Of a stretch of DNA of 55,726 nucleotides, positions 13,900 through 21,978 are shown one piece after another. Numbering within the stretch: position 1 is the stretch's first letter; each line of letters opens with the position of its first letter. The notes under the pieces were generated by a model. The model was not told the origin of the DNA. It was given only the letters and a program-made list of their open reading frames with translations, and searched no databases. Source of the DNA: a virus; IMG/VR virus record IMGVR_UViG_3300017938_000011, positions 1 through 55,726 of that record; one strand, written 5' to 3'. A program made the translations under genes and the position numbers.

Positions 13900-14228
13900 T
13901 TAGCTCCCCTATCAGATAGCCGAGTCTTCAATGCGTCGATAGCAAAGTGCATCGTATGTTCAGTCAAGAGAATGCATGGCTTGTTTGTCGCCCTGAAATA
14001 ACGGTTGATCTGTTTGTGGTTTTTACGCATACCGCCGCGTCTTTTGATCTCGACCGTGCAGACTAAATCTCGGCTGTCTGAACGGAATACTGCAATATCA
14101 AACCGACAGTTGCGATACGAATACTCGCCTCGCACGATGTAATCTTCACCAAGAGCTTCCTTGAGAAGAGAGATTGCCTCAGCTTGAACTTCAAACTCTG
14201 ATTTTGGCTTGTTTTTGGCTATTTTCAT
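13896..14228 (-). CDS. PD-(D/E)XK-like nuclease
   Basis: 110 residues starting MKIAKNKPKSEFEVQAEAIS. The motif NCRFDIAVF ... VCTVEIKRRGG matches the PD-(D/E)XK fold (Asp in FDIAVF, Glu-x-Lys in VEIKRR), and the N-terminal Glu in SEFEVQAEA suits its helix. Size and layout resemble small VRR-NUC or Vsr-like nucleases. It may process branched DNA together with the RusA-like resolvase, but that is inference from the neighbourhood. Confidence 0.65.
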   Translation of the reverse strand: MKIAKNKPKSEFEVQAEAISLLKEALGEDYIVRGEYSYRNCRFDIAVFRSDSRDLVCTVEIKRRGGMRKNHKQINRYFRATNKPCILLTEHTMHFAIDALKTRLSDRGAK

Positions 14229-14307
14229 CACGTCCCCGCGCGCTTAGAGAGGCAACCTCGGACTCTAGTTTCTTAACCCTTCCTCGCCTACAAAAACTTA
14301 AAGGCAG

Positions 14308-14339
14308 GAAAGAAAAACCAAGGGAGGTCGGAACCTCCC
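14308..14339 (-). terminator. Rho-independent terminator, minus strand
   Basis: On the minus strand GGGAGGT-TCCG-ACCTCCC forms a 7-bp stem with a four-base loop followed by TTGGTTTTTC. It would end transcripts coming from the genes at 14.7-17.2 kb, before the nuclease gene. Confidence 0.65.
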
Positions 14340-14567
14340 ACAATCAACCGAGGGCGTAAGCCTTTGCCGGTCATCCATGTTTGTCGCGCCCGACACCATC
14401 CGACGCCCATTCTACGGCTGGGCCAGACCGTACTCCTTTGTGGGCCGCCCGCAGGGTCATCCCTGCTGCGGTGTAATCCCGTTCGGTTTCCCTGCCGCGC
14501 ATGAACCCGCGAGCAGGCAGGCCCTTGGGACCTGACGTGCGCGATGGCGGCATGTGGTGGAATTGAC

Positions 14568-14670
14568 GGGCGTTACGAAAAATCGTACATACGCCCTCGA
14601 TCGCAACCCGCCGCCAAGCTAGATTGCGATCCGCCCGGCACGGAACCATCCCGGCCGGGCATTCTTTTTC
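14568..14670 (+). ncRNA. Structured non-coding region: three hairpins ending in a terminator
   Basis: The stretch 14229-14667 holds no convincing gene. Within it, three hairpins follow each other on the plus strand: GGGCGT-TACGA-AAAA-TCGTA-(cat)-ACGCCC at 14568-14596; GATCGCAA / TTGCGATC at 14599-14631 with a 17-base loop; and GCCCGGC / GCCGGGC at 14633-14660, followed by ATTCTTTTTC like a terminator. No plus-strand gene precedes it, so a short antisense or regulatory RNA is possible; alternatively this is only a terminator with neighbouring inverted repeats. Confidence 0.4.
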
Positions 14671-14930
14671 TAAGCCGATTCGCTGCCATCGTTCCAGCCG
14701 CTAGACCTAGAGCTATTTTCCAAACCGTCGCTAGGGATAGATCTCCGCGCCAGTTCGGCGTCGATCATGGCGCGAATCAGTGAGTCTTCGGCCTTCACCG
14801 GGAACGAGGTCAGTCCCACCGGCGCCGTCCGCGGCTCGGAAGGGGAGCGGAACTCGAGGCGTTCCAGCGCCAGATCCCGCTTCGCCTTCGCCTTGCGAGC
14901 GGATTCTTTGGGGGAATAGCGACGAGTCAC
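14670..14930 (-). CDS. Hypothetical basic protein, GTG start
   Basis: 86 residues. GTG 14930 overlaps the stop of the upstream gene (GTGA), so the longer upstream frame is rejected. The start TRRYSPKESARKAKAKRDLA is basic and helical; AEDSLIRAMIDAELARRSIP follows. Function unknown. Confidence 0.5.
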   Translation of the reverse strand: MTRRYSPKESARKAKAKRDLALERLEFRSPSEPRTAPVGLTSFPVKAEDSLIRAMIDAELARRSIPSDGLENSSRSSGWNDGSESA

Positions 14931-15163
14931 TTCTTTGCCTCCAGCTTCATCCGCTTCGTGCGGCTCGGGTTCGGATTGTTCGGCGTTATCGTCACCACCG
15001 CGTTGTTCTCGATCTCGAACATGTGGCCTTTGGCCTTCACCGTGCCGCTGGTGACGCCGGCGCAGATTGCTTGAATTTCCTTGCGGTCGCGGTCGAAGTT
15101 GAAGCCGCGGACGCGCTCGAGCCAGCGGATCAGGCAATGATCGGTGACGCGGAGCAGCTTCAT
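14927..15163 (-). CDS. Conserved-type phage protein, 78 residues
   Basis: Begins MKLLRVTDHCLIRWLERVRG and has HMFEIENNAVVTITP in the second half. The VTDHxLxRWLERV opening followed by a beta-rich end recurs in small phage proteins of unknown role, from memory. It overlaps the methyltransferase stop by four bases and shares its operon. Confidence 0.55.
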   Translation of the reverse strand: MKLLRVTDHCLIRWLERVRGFNFDRDRKEIQAICAGVTSGTVKAKGHMFEIENNAVVTITPNNPNPSRTKRMKLEAKK

Positions 15164-15753
15164 GCGGCGATCCCGAATTTGTCGGCTTCATCACCCCTGA
15201 CGACCCAGCCGACACGTTGCTGGCGACCGAAGAGTTCAAGGCGCGGCCCGTCGCAATATCGTTCGACGCGCTCATAGAAACTCTCTGGTTTCCGGCTGTG
15301 CTCGCGCCGTGGCTCGATGATGACTTCGTGGACGCCGGCGTCGCGACGGACCGAGCGGCCGCGCTTGCCGATAAGGCAAAATTCCGCATTCTTGCGAGTC
15401 GTGAAACCTCCGCCGATCGATAGATCCGTCTTCAGGATGAAAAGCGACGCCGCGCGTGGGTTTAGCTTGATCCAGACGAATCCCATTCCGGATGGTTTGA
15501 AGCCCCAGGCCCTCATGATCGGCAGGTGGGCCCCGACGGCGAGCAGCGGCCCGGTGATCCAAAGGAAGAGCGCGGCGTTGTCCGCCGCATAGTCGCCGAC
15601 CGGGAGCCCCGCGATCTCTTCGATCATCATGCAGCGGTAATGCCGCCTGGCGTTCCTTCCCGGTTTCGCCTCACTGTTACTCTTGAAAAGGTAAGGTGGA
15701 TCAATGGCTAGGCAAGCGAACTGACTGCGTTGAAGTCCGTCGAACATTTGCAT
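15160..15753 (-). CDS. MT-A70 family adenine methyltransferase
   Basis: 197 residues. The catalytic DPPY motif is in CLAIDPPYLFKS at about 18-21. The fold is supported by DNAALFLWITGPLL, the long central beta-strand/loop region and the end REHSRKPESFYERVERYCDG-PRLELFGRQ typical of MT-A70 DNA N6-adenine methyltransferases. It is the second modification enzyme in the window, again with no restriction partner, and may protect phage DNA. Confidence 0.9.
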   Translation of the reverse strand: MQMFDGLQRSQFACLAIDPPYLFKSNSEAKPGRNARRHYRCMMIEEIAGLPVGDYAADNAALFLWITGPLLAVGAHLPIMRAWGFKPSGMGFVWIKLNPRAASLFILKTDLSIGGGFTTRKNAEFCLIGKRGRSVRRDAGVHEVIIEPRREHSRKPESFYERVERYCDGPRLELFGRQQRVGWVVRGDEADKFGIAA

Positions 15754-15833
15754 GGGGAAGCCCGCCCGAATCGTCCGCCAAGGAAGGCCGAGTCCCGCGC
15801 CGGTGTCCAGCCTTGGCGGGAAAACTGTTCCCG

Positions 15834-16286
15834 TTAATCCCGCTGTTCGCTCTCGAAAACCTCAATTTGCGAGATTTCGACGCGGAGGCGCGGGTTTTCG
15901 GCGTACAATTTCACTGCCCGGCCATCTACGACCTGGACGTCGTCGGTCCACACTATGCCCTTCAAGGCGTCCATCTGCTTGATTATGTTGTCATAATCAG
16001 GCTTTACCGTCGGCCTTAGCGTTCCGGCCAGGGCGGCGTCTCGTTTCCGGCCGGACCAAGATGCGGGGACGGGCATGAAGGCTATCACTAACAGCCTCAG
16101 CGGCCCCGCCAGCGGGCCTTGCCCCTTCATGGCTACCTTGGCTGCCAAGGCAACCGCGCGCTGATAGGCGCGCGTCTCTGCGGGAGTGTAAATGGTTGCA
16201 AAAGGCTTCTTGCCCTTCGGGGTCACGACGCGGAGTCCGGTCCGCTGCCAGCCGACCGGCTCGCCATGAAGTTCGAAGGAAATCAT
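15834..16286 (-). CDS. RusA-like Holliday junction resolvase
   Basis: 150 residues. The N-terminal strand SFELHGEPVGWQRTGLR, the segment FMPVPASWSGRKRDAALAG, the conserved KPDYDNIIKQMDALKGIVWT and DDVQVV with paired aspartates are typical of the RusA endodeoxyribonuclease family, which resolves four-way junctions during recombination or before packaging. It fits the RecE/RecT-like recombination genes at 17.7-19.8 kb. Confidence 0.9.
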   Translation of the reverse strand: MISFELHGEPVGWQRTGLRVVTPKGKKPFATIYTPAETRAYQRAVALAAKVAMKGQGPLAGPLRLLVIAFMPVPASWSGRKRDAALAGTLRPTVKPDYDNIIKQMDALKGIVWTDDVQVVDGRAVKLYAENPRLRVEISQIEVFESEQRD

Positions 16287-16678
16287 GCCGATGGCGTGGC
16301 GGCCCCGGGCTGGCGCAGGTTGCTTGGCCGCAAGTCCTCTTCCGCAGTATTGCCTTCGACCTCAGTCCCGGCGACCAGGGACAGCCGCGGGGCGGAATTG
16401 GCACGGTCGATCAGGCCGAGGACATCCCGGTAGTAGTCCTGGGCGTCGTAGAAGTCGGCGAGCTTGTCCGGCTCCATGCGATCCTCGGCCAATACGGCCC
16501 GGAACGCCTTGCGGTGAAGGTGCTTGTTCTCGACGGCGTTCGCGATGGCCTCGCCGAGGCGGCCGGCCATCTCGCTGACGTCGTTCTTCGTTGACCGCGT
16601 CAGTTTCACCAAGTCTTTCAATGCATTGACGCCGATCTGCTTCGCCTTCTCCGTCCCGGTCTCTGACTTCTTCGCCAT
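16283..16678 (-). CDS. Helical conserved-type phage protein, 131 residues
   Basis: MAKKSETGTEKAKQIGVNAL leads to a long helical stretch (SEMAGRLGEAIANAVENKHL, HRKAFRAVLAEDRMEPDKLA, FYDAQDYYRDVLGLID). A similar pattern occurs in conserved hypothetical proteins of rhizobial phages; the organisation faintly recalls GapR-type DNA-associated proteins, but this is not established. The low-complexity tail looks disordered. Confidence 0.5.
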   Translation of the reverse strand: MAKKSETGTEKAKQIGVNALKDLVKLTRSTKNDVSEMAGRLGEAIANAVENKHLHRKAFRAVLAEDRMEPDKLADFYDAQDYYRDVLGLIDRANSAPRLSLVAGTEVEGNTAEEDLRPSNLRQPGAATPSA

Positions 16679-16697
16679 TTTCCGTCCTCCGTTGGGG

Positions 16698-16883
16698 TCA
16701 ATGAATCTGCCGGTGGGCAGCCTCGTCGTCCACGCGAATGTCTCGCAACATCGACGCGACGATCGCCGCCGCCCTTTCGTCGCAGCCGCCCGCCAGCGCC
16801 GCCAGCCATGCCAGCGTCGCCCGGTCCAAGGGGAGGGCCAGGGGAACGACTTCGACCTCGTGCTCTTCGGCGTGCGAACTCAT
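16698..16883 (-). CDS. Small acidic hypothetical protein
   Basis: 61 residues from the ATG at 16883 (MSSHAEEHEVEVVPLALPLD); the frame extends further upstream but without a leader. The second half, GCDERAAAIVASMLRDIRVD, is helical and may form a dimer. Function unknown. Confidence 0.4.
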   Translation of the reverse strand: MSSHAEEHEVEVVPLALPLDRATLAWLAALAGGCDERAAAIVASMLRDIRVDDEAAHRQIH

Positions 16884-16946
16884 GGGCGCGCTAGATACAC
16901 GATTCGGGAATCCCAAACCGGGAAAAATTAAAAATCGGGGAAAACT

Positions 16947-17225
16947 TTACCCGCGCTCGTGAGGGCCCCGGATGATGACGGCGGGGCCTAAAGGCCAGTC
17001 GCCGTCCTTGGGCCAATCAGCGCGGATTTTCGTAAGGAGTTCATCGTATTTAGAGGCCGTGATCGACGACTTCCCGGACAGATAGGTCTGGAGCGCCGAG
17101 GGGTGGCCGTAGAACTTACTGCTGATGGTCGCTATCGCTAGGCCGGTAGCCTTCCGGTACGCGGCGACGATCATCGCCATGTTTTCCCGGAGGAGGCGAT
17201 CAACATATCCTTTCCTTTTAGCCAT
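16947..17225 (-). CDS. Cro-like HTH regulator
   Basis: 92 residues from ATG 17225 (MAKRKGYVDRLLRENMAMIV). The core YRKATGLAIATISSKFYG then HPSALQTYLSGKSSITASKY matches a helix-turn-helix of small phage regulators, and WPLGPAV closes it. It is the first gene of the minus-strand DNA-metabolism operon and faces the early plus-strand operon across a control region, the position of a Cro-type switch protein. No partner repressor is seen. Confidence 0.65.
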   Translation of the reverse strand: MAKRKGYVDRLLRENMAMIVAAYRKATGLAIATISSKFYGHPSALQTYLSGKSSITASKYDELLTKIRADWPKDGDWPLGPAVIIRGPHERG

Positions 17226-17339
17226 GCGGCAAGGAATTACCACGCAATTAGGCCGTGACGCAAGATGCCTATAGACTTAGGTAAATGATTAGGCTATTCT
17301 CCGACTCGCGACGCATCCGAAACGCTGCGGACGAGGACC
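17226..17339. promoter_or_regulatory. Divergent control region with repeated TTAGG motifs
   Basis: The region lies between the HTH regulator and the early operon. A weak plus-strand promoter can be drawn as TAGACT (17272-17277), 17 bases, TATTCT (17295-17300). TTAGGC, CTTAGG and TTAGGC occur within about 50 bases, and CCTATAGACTTAGG has matching ends; these are candidate operators for the HTH protein. Confidence 0.4.
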
Positions 17340-17444
17340 ATGAACGCCCAAATCCACATCAACGTCGGCAACGTCTTGATCGCCGCCTTTCTCGCGGTGA
17401 CGGTCATCGCGAATCTTTTTGAGATCGCGCGCGTGGTGCTATAG
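17340..17444 (+). CDS. 34-residue membrane peptide
   Basis: ATG at 17340 follows GAGGACC. The peptide MNAQIHINVGNVLIAAFLAV continues TVIANLFEIARVVL, a single hydrophobic helix. It is the first gene of the early plus-strand operon. Function unknown. Confidence 0.45.
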   Translation: MNAQIHINVGNVLIAAFLAVTVIANLFEIARVVL

Positions 17445-17461
17445 CCGTAAAAGAGGGTCTG

Positions 17462-17746
17462 ATGCGAAAGCATGACTGGGCCGACGAACTGGCGCAACAG
17501 ATCGCACGCGACTTCGATGTACCAGGTCAGCCGAGAGAACGACTTGACCTCGTCGCAGCGCGGCTCCGCGTCGTCCGCCAGGAAGGCATCGGGATCGGAA
17601 TCGATCAAGCAAAGATAGAGGCACTCAAGGCAATTTCGAGGGACTTCATTGGTTTCCTGGCTACCGATTCATCCAGGAGACGAGAAAAAGACGAGACGCT
17701 GCTGTTGCCGTTGAAAGAAAGCGATTTTGAAGGAGAAACTAAGTGA
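17462..17746 (+). CDS. Hypothetical early protein, 94 residues
   Basis: Starts MRKHDWADELAQQIARDFDV and continues with helical charged sequence (KIEALKAISRDFIGFLATDS). The stop overlaps the exonuclease start by four bases (GTGA), so the two are probably translated together. No recognised domain. Confidence 0.55.
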   Translation: MRKHDWADELAQQIARDFDVPGQPRERLDLVAARLRVVRQEGIGIGIDQAKIEALKAISRDFIGFLATDSSRRREKDETLLLPLKESDFEGETK

Positions 17747-18699
17747 CCAAGCCGAGTTTGAAAACGATTGCTTGGGAAGGCGTGCCAATCAACAAACCGG
17801 GCATGTACGGCGGCATGGACATTGATATTTATCACGCCTCTGGCGTTTGTGAGGGTCCTTCGATTTCATCAAGCGGGCTGCGTCAAATCTTTAACGAATC
17901 GCCGGCGCACTTCTTCGCGCAGTGGCGCGGCAATCCCAAGCGAGTCGACAAGCCGGAGAGCCGCCATTTCATCATCGGCCGAGCGGCGCATCACTTGCAT
18001 TTAGGACAACAGAACTTCTCTTCCATGTTCGCGGTTCAGCCGACTGAATACGAGGATGAGAAGACCGGCGAAGTAAAGCCGTGGAACAACAATGCTAATG
18101 CCTGCAAACGATGGCATGCTGCGCGGAAAGAAGAAGGCAAGACAGTTCTCAACGCCAAGGAAGCCGAGCAGATCATCGGCATGGCCGAAGAGCTCGGCCG
18201 GCATCCAATCGTGGCGCACGGCGCGCTGAACGGCCTGGTCGAGCGGTCGATGTTCTGGAAGGACGAAAAAACCGGAATCTGGCTCAAAAGCCGTCCCGAT
18301 GCGATCCCCGGCGACAGCGGCGATTTCGTCGACTACAAAACCACGACCAGCGTCGAATGGACCGCCTTGGTCCGGTCGATCTACGATTTCGGCTACAATC
18401 AGCAAGGCGCCTTGGTGCGGCAGGCCGCGCGCGCGGTTCTGAAAATTCCAAACCCATCTTTCTCTTTGGTGTTTCAAGAAAAAGAGCCGCCCCATTGCGT
18501 TCGTGTCGTCACGCTGAAAGACAACGATCTGGAGCTCGGCGACAAGCAGAACCGCGCCGCGCTTGATCTCTTCGCGAAGTGTCTGAAAGAAAATCATTGG
18601 CCCGGCCCTGGCGGCGACCAGCGCGACGCTGACCCGATCGAAATGAGCGAGGCGGCGCACAAGTGGGTCGATGATCGACTTGCTCTCATGGGGGTCTGA
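17743..18699 (+). CDS. RecE-like PD-(D/E)XK exonuclease
   Basis: 318 residues, GTG start at 17743 overlapping the previous stop. N-terminal SISSSGLRQIFNESPAHFF and the later nuclease core with D186 in SRPDAIPGD and D197-x-K199 in FVDYKTT are the pattern of RecE/DUF3799-type exonucleases. These enzymes chew the 5' strand of double-stranded DNA ends to produce single strands for annealing by RecT, encoded next. Together they form a phage homologous recombination pair. Confidence 0.88.
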   Translation: MTKPSLKTIAWEGVPINKPGMYGGMDIDIYHASGVCEGPSISSSGLRQIFNESPAHFFAQWRGNPKRVDKPESRHFIIGRAAHHLHLGQQNFSSMFAVQPTEYEDEKTGEVKPWNNNANACKRWHAARKEEGKTVLNAKEAEQIIGMAEELGRHPIVAHGALNGLVERSMFWKDEKTGIWLKSRPDAIPGDSGDFVDYKTTTSVEWTALVRSIYDFGYNQQGALVRQAARAVLKIPNPSFSLVFQEKEPPHCVRVVTLKDNDLELGDKQNRAALDLFAKCLKENHWPGPGGDQRDADPIEMSEAAHKWVDDRLALMGV

Positions 18700-18701
18700 C
18701 G

Positions 18702-19832
18702 ATGAACGATGTTATCGACAACGAAGCGGTAGACAACGCGCCATCAAGCGCGAAAGACGCCATCCGGCAATCCCGCGAACTAGTTTCCGTCACGTCGACG
18801 GGCGTGCAGATCCACGACCTCGCTCAACAGGTCGATTACGCGCAGACGATGGCGAAGGCGAAGGCGGCCATCCCTAAATTCCTGCAGGAGAACGTCGGCG
18901 ACTGTTTGGCGATCATCGACATTTCCTCCCGCGCCGGGCTGTCGCCGTACATGGTCGCTCAACATTGCTACGTTCAGAACAATCGGCTTTGTTTCGAGAG
19001 CCAACTGTTTCACGCTTTCCTGCAGGCGTCGCATTTGCTGAAAGGCGATCTCGAAGTCGAGTACGAAGGCGAAGGCGGCGAGATGGTTTGCGTCGTCACT
19101 GGCCATCTGCGCGCCGACCCGACGAAGGCGCGCGTTCATCGATCGCCTCCACTGAAAGAGCGGCATCCCGGCTTCGTCCTCAAAAAGGCATACGACGACG
19201 GCAGCACGGCGAAAAAATATCTGTCCTACTTGGACGGCGAAAAGCTGCGCCAGGAAGGCAAGATCGAGGAAGGCATGAAATTGTTCTCTCAGGGTTCGCC
19301 GCTCTGGGTGACGAAACCGCTGGTTCAGTTCTTCTATGATACATCGCGGGACTGGACCCGCATGTTCGCTCCGCGTGCCACGCTCGGCATCTACACGCCG
19401 GACGAGATCGCCGAGTTCAGCCCCGAGATGGCGCGCGACGTGACGCCCGTTGGATCTGGCCTATCTGAACGGCTCCGTTCCAATGCGGTCGATAAGACCG
19501 AAGGCCACAAGGACGGTCAAGCCGCGACCGAAATGGGCAAGGCGAAAAACGGCGAGGCGGCGGCGCCGAAGACGCGCGCAAAGAACAAGAAATCCGCAGA
19601 AAAGCAGACCGAAGCGGCGGCACCGAAGAAAGAAGACATCAAAACCGCCGCGCAGTGGAAGCAATACTGTCTCGCCTGGATCAAGGCCGAATCGAGTTTT
19701 GAGGCAATCCGTCAGAGATGGAACGATGAAAGGCAGCTTCGCAACAACTGCGGTGTGACCTCCGATGAGCGCGATCCCGTTCAGACACAGATGGTCGAGC
19801 GATGCAAAGAATTAGGAGAACCGGCAGCATGA
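18702..19832 (+). CDS. recT: RecT family single-strand annealing protein
   Basis: 376 residues. The RecT core runs from about 40 to 240: AAIPKFLQENVGDCLAIIDI, RAGLSPYMVAQHCYVQNNRL, FHAFLQASHLLKGDLEVEYE, then LWVTKPLVQFFYDTSRDWTR and MFAPRATLGIYTPDE. It anneals complementary single strands made by the exonuclease. The tail from about 250 is Ala/Lys-rich and looks disordered, with a short helical end. Located two bases after the exonuclease gene. Confidence 0.92.
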   Translation: MNDVIDNEAVDNAPSSAKDAIRQSRELVSVTSTGVQIHDLAQQVDYAQTMAKAKAAIPKFLQENVGDCLAIIDISSRAGLSPYMVAQHCYVQNNRLCFESQLFHAFLQASHLLKGDLEVEYEGEGGEMVCVVTGHLRADPTKARVHRSPPLKERHPGFVLKKAYDDGSTAKKYLSYLDGEKLRQEGKIEEGMKLFSQGSPLWVTKPLVQFFYDTSRDWTRMFAPRATLGIYTPDEIAEFSPEMARDVTPVGSGLSERLRSNAVDKTEGHKDGQAATEMGKAKNGEAAAPKTRAKNKKSAEKQTEAAAPKKEDIKTAAQWKQYCLAWIKAESSFEAIRQRWNDERQLRNNCGVTSDERDPVQTQMVERCKELGEPAA

Positions 19833-20005
19833 GGCGCTTCGCCTTCTTCTGCGCTTCTATCGCCTGCTTCTGCGCGATCATCAGGATCGCGGGCTTCGAT
19901 TCGGATGGTTCGATCGGCTCGATCACCATCACCGCCTCAGAAGTCGTTGGCACGTCGTTCGCTGGTTGGCTCGGAATCGAATGTTTAGGGAAGGCAATGC
20001 GATGA
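19829..20005 (+). CDS. Small membrane protein, 58 residues
   Basis: ATG 19829 overlaps the RecT stop (ATGA). The first 21 residues, MRRFAFFCASIACFCAIIRI and A, form a basic-then-hydrophobic segment like a signal anchor; a second weak hydrophobic part is VVGTSFAGWLGIECLG. Function unknown. Confidence 0.5.
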   Translation: MRRFAFFCASIACFCAIIRIAGFDSDGSIGSITITASEVVGTSFAGWLGIECLGKAMR

Positions 20006-20331
20006 GCCGCATCGCAGAATCCGCCTATGGCGACCGTCCGCTGGCTTATCCTACCGAAAGAGCATGGAAAGAGTCGGGAACGTCGAAAGACGCAGCCAAG
20101 GCTATTGTCGGTGATGCCTCGATCCTTCGGGAAAGAGCCTATGCCGCCCTTGCGGCGGCCGGTAGTGCGGGCCTAACGGCAGACCAGGTTGCCCTAGCCC
20201 TCGGGCGCGATCGCCTTTCAGTGAGGCCCAGAATTACCGAGCTTGCCAAAATAGGTCGCGTAATCCGAACGGGAGAACGGCGCCAGAACGAATCCGGTCT
20301 TTCTGCCGCCGCGTGGAGGATCGTTCCATGA
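20002..20331 (+). CDS. Winged-helix DNA-binding-like protein
   Basis: 109 residues starting in an ATGA overlap. RERAYAALAAAGSAGLTADQ, VALALGRDRLSVRPRITELA and GRVIRTGERR give helix-turn-helix-wing, typical of small MarR/ArsR-like or phage host-range domains (HxxALGxxxxxVRPRxxEL). The start lacks a signal. A regulatory or DNA-repair accessory role is possible. Confidence 0.65.
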   Translation: MSRIAESAYGDRPLAYPTERAWKESGTSKDAAKAIVGDASILRERAYAALAAAGSAGLTADQVALALGRDRLSVRPRITELAKIGRVIRTGERRQNESGLSAAAWRIVP

Positions 20332-20684
20332 GCGATCGCATCTTCACCACCGAAGAGAAGCTGGCCGAAGTAGAGCAACTCGTGGAAAACTTTAGATGGT
20401 CCCGTCGTTACCCAGAAGATCCTGAATATCAGACCTACCTGGTTCTGAAAGCTATCGCCGAAGATCTCCGCGCTCCGCTGCCGGCGACTCAGAACAAGGC
20501 ACTCGAAGTCGTTGGCTTCGTCGTCAACGCGGCGATGCGGTCCAAGGCGCAGCTCGGCTATCTCGAGGTCGGTCACCAGCAAGCAATCGCGGATCGTGTG
20601 ATGAAATACTGGGGAACGATCAGAAGCGCGCTCGAGCAATGCGGTGGCAAGGAGAAGGTTTCAGCAGGGGAGTACCAACGATGA
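20328..20684 (+). CDS. Hypothetical early protein, 118 residues
   Basis: Starts MSDRIFTTEEKLAEVEQLVE in an ATGA overlap. An all-helical protein with KALEVVGFVVNAAMRSKAQL and ADRVMKYWGTIRSALEQ. No recognised family. Confidence 0.55.
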   Translation: MSDRIFTTEEKLAEVEQLVENFRWSRRYPEDPEYQTYLVLKAIAEDLRAPLPATQNKALEVVGFVVNAAMRSKAQLGYLEVGHQQAIADRVMKYWGTIRSALEQCGGKEKVSAGEYQR

Positions 20685-21064
20685 CGCCTGACGTGGAAGT
20701 GTTCAACGGTCTATTGGATCGGATCGAGGCGCTGGCGAACAAGGCCGGGCGCTTGGAGGGCGAGCGCGAGCAGTTCCGCCTCGCCATCGAGGACGCGAAG
20801 CGCGAGATCGTCGCGCTCCAAAGCGAGAAAAAGTCGCTCGCACTCATGAACGCTGAGTATGTTCAGAACCGCGACCGAGCAATCACAGCATGCGAGCGAG
20901 CGGAGAAGATTGAACGCGAGGCGATCAACATCATACGCGATCTCTCGGCCGCCGCGCGCGCTTATTGCAATAATCGCGGTCGACGAAGAGCGAGGGCATT
21001 TGCGAGTCTTCAATCCGCGATCCTTGTCGCAGACGCGAAAGTCGAGGCTTTTAGGCCGTTCTGA
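20681..21064 (+). CDS. Coiled-coil hypothetical protein, 127 residues
   Basis: ATG 20681 overlaps the previous stop; the frame is open further upstream without a leader. Residues 10-60 (LDRIEALANKAGRLEGEREQ, FRLAIEDAKREIVALQSEKK) have heptad patterning for a coiled coil. The end is Ala/Arg-rich. Function unknown. Confidence 0.5.
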   Translation: MTPDVEVFNGLLDRIEALANKAGRLEGEREQFRLAIEDAKREIVALQSEKKSLALMNAEYVQNRDRAITACERAEKIEREAINIIRDLSAAARAYCNNRGRRRARAFASLQSAILVADAKVEAFRPF

Positions 21065-21507
21065 TGCGTCTATACAGACCATATGTTCCGATTGCCGTTC
21101 GCATCAAGGTCGCGGAGCGGCAGTTGCTAACATGGAAAACTCACGATCAAGTGTTTGTTGCCTCACTGCAAAAGCTATCGCCGTCGCGCTATCTTGAAGC
21201 ATTGCTCGCGTATATGTTTTATTCCTTCGTTTTTCATCTTGATCACGATCCGGCGCTAGAGAACCGACCGTTCAACAAGCGGACCAAGAAATACACTCCC
21301 GACGCGAACGATCCGGAGTTCCTGATCTATCGTACGAAGGAAGATCATCGAATCAAGACATTAGTGCGAGGAGATGGCGCGCAACTCTCCGACGCGGCGA
21401 TTGCCAGGAAGCGGAAACGCAAAGAACGAAAGATGCGACGACCGAAGACGCGATGGCCTTCTCGACCGCTGCGCTCGCGTAGTTTTGTGAAGGTCGCACC
21501 AATTTGA
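21064..21507 (+). CDS. HNH-like endonuclease family candidate
   Basis: 147 residues. The centre has FHLDHDPALENRPF, then KYTPDANDPEFLIYRTKEDH and IKTLVRGDGAQLSDAAIARK, which matches a family of small phage proteins with a DHDPAL ... YTPxANDP ... H pattern regarded as HNH-like. The basic tail (RKRKRKERKMRRPKTRW) would bind DNA. Nuclease activity is inferred only from the His/Asp spacing. Confidence 0.55.
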   Translation: MRLYRPYVPIAVRIKVAERQLLTWKTHDQVFVASLQKLSPSRYLEALLAYMFYSFVFHLDHDPALENRPFNKRTKKYTPDANDPEFLIYRTKEDHRIKTLVRGDGAQLSDAAIARKRKRKERKMRRPKTRWPSRPLRSRSFVKVAPI

Positions 21508-21519
21508 AGAAAGAAAACG

Positions 21520-21879
21520 ATGATGAGCAACGATAAACCTTTGTCACTGGTTAAAGTCGAAACGAGCGATGATCCCGATGTCGCGCGTGTCCTGGAAAAC
21601 ATCTCCGGCATCCGCCACGAACGCGACGTCCTGAAGCTCGATCTGGAAAAATCGATGCGTGATCTCGCGGTCGCTGACGGTAAGATCGCCTATCTGCAAA
21701 GACGCCTCGATGAAATGCAACGCCAGCGCGATCACTTCATGGGTAAGTTGATTGAAGTGATGACTAACTTCCAGACCATCAAGGGTGCCGTCGAAGCGAT
21801 CGAAAGGGCCGCCAACTCATCGGTCCAAGTCGGCAAGATAGCCGCCGACGCGGCGCGGGATCTGAAACGGTCTTCGTGA
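21520..21879 (+). CDS. Coiled-coil hypothetical protein, 119 residues
   Basis: Begins MMSNDKPLSLVKVETSDDPD; two ATGs in tandem, leader AAGAAAG. Residues 35-75 (RDVLKLDLEKSMRDLAVADG, KIAYLQRRLDEMQRQRDHF) have heptads and suggest a coiled coil. It is the last gene of the early operon; its stop touches the A/T run of the convergent terminator. Confidence 0.55.
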   Translation: MMSNDKPLSLVKVETSDDPDVARVLENISGIRHERDVLKLDLEKSMRDLAVADGKIAYLQRRLDEMQRQRDHFMGKLIEVMTNFQTIKGAVEAIERAANSSVQVGKIAADAARDLKRSS

Positions 21880-21905
21880 AAAAAGGCCCGGCAGCGGGCC
21901 GGGCC
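21879..21905 (-). terminator. Rho-independent terminator ending the late minus-strand operon
   Basis: On the minus strand GGCCCGGC / GCCGGGCC forms an 8-bp GC stem with a five-base loop followed by six T. It lies about 75 bases after the last late gene and directly abuts the end of the convergent early operon. Confidence 0.8.
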
Positions 21906-21978
21906 GAGTCGGGAGGAAACGCCTCCAAGGAGCTGACGGCAGCGATGAATATAGCACGATTCGATTTCTGATGCGATT

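Noticed and set aside
14371-14649. 92-codon minus-strand frame in the intergenic region
   Set aside because: Its start lies in the terminator-like hairpin, it has no leader, and its composition is unlike the neighbouring genes.
17743-19832. Possible integrase or lysogeny module in the early region
   Set aside because: The large genes are a RecE-like exonuclease and RecT; no tyrosine or serine recombinase motif is present anywhere in the window.
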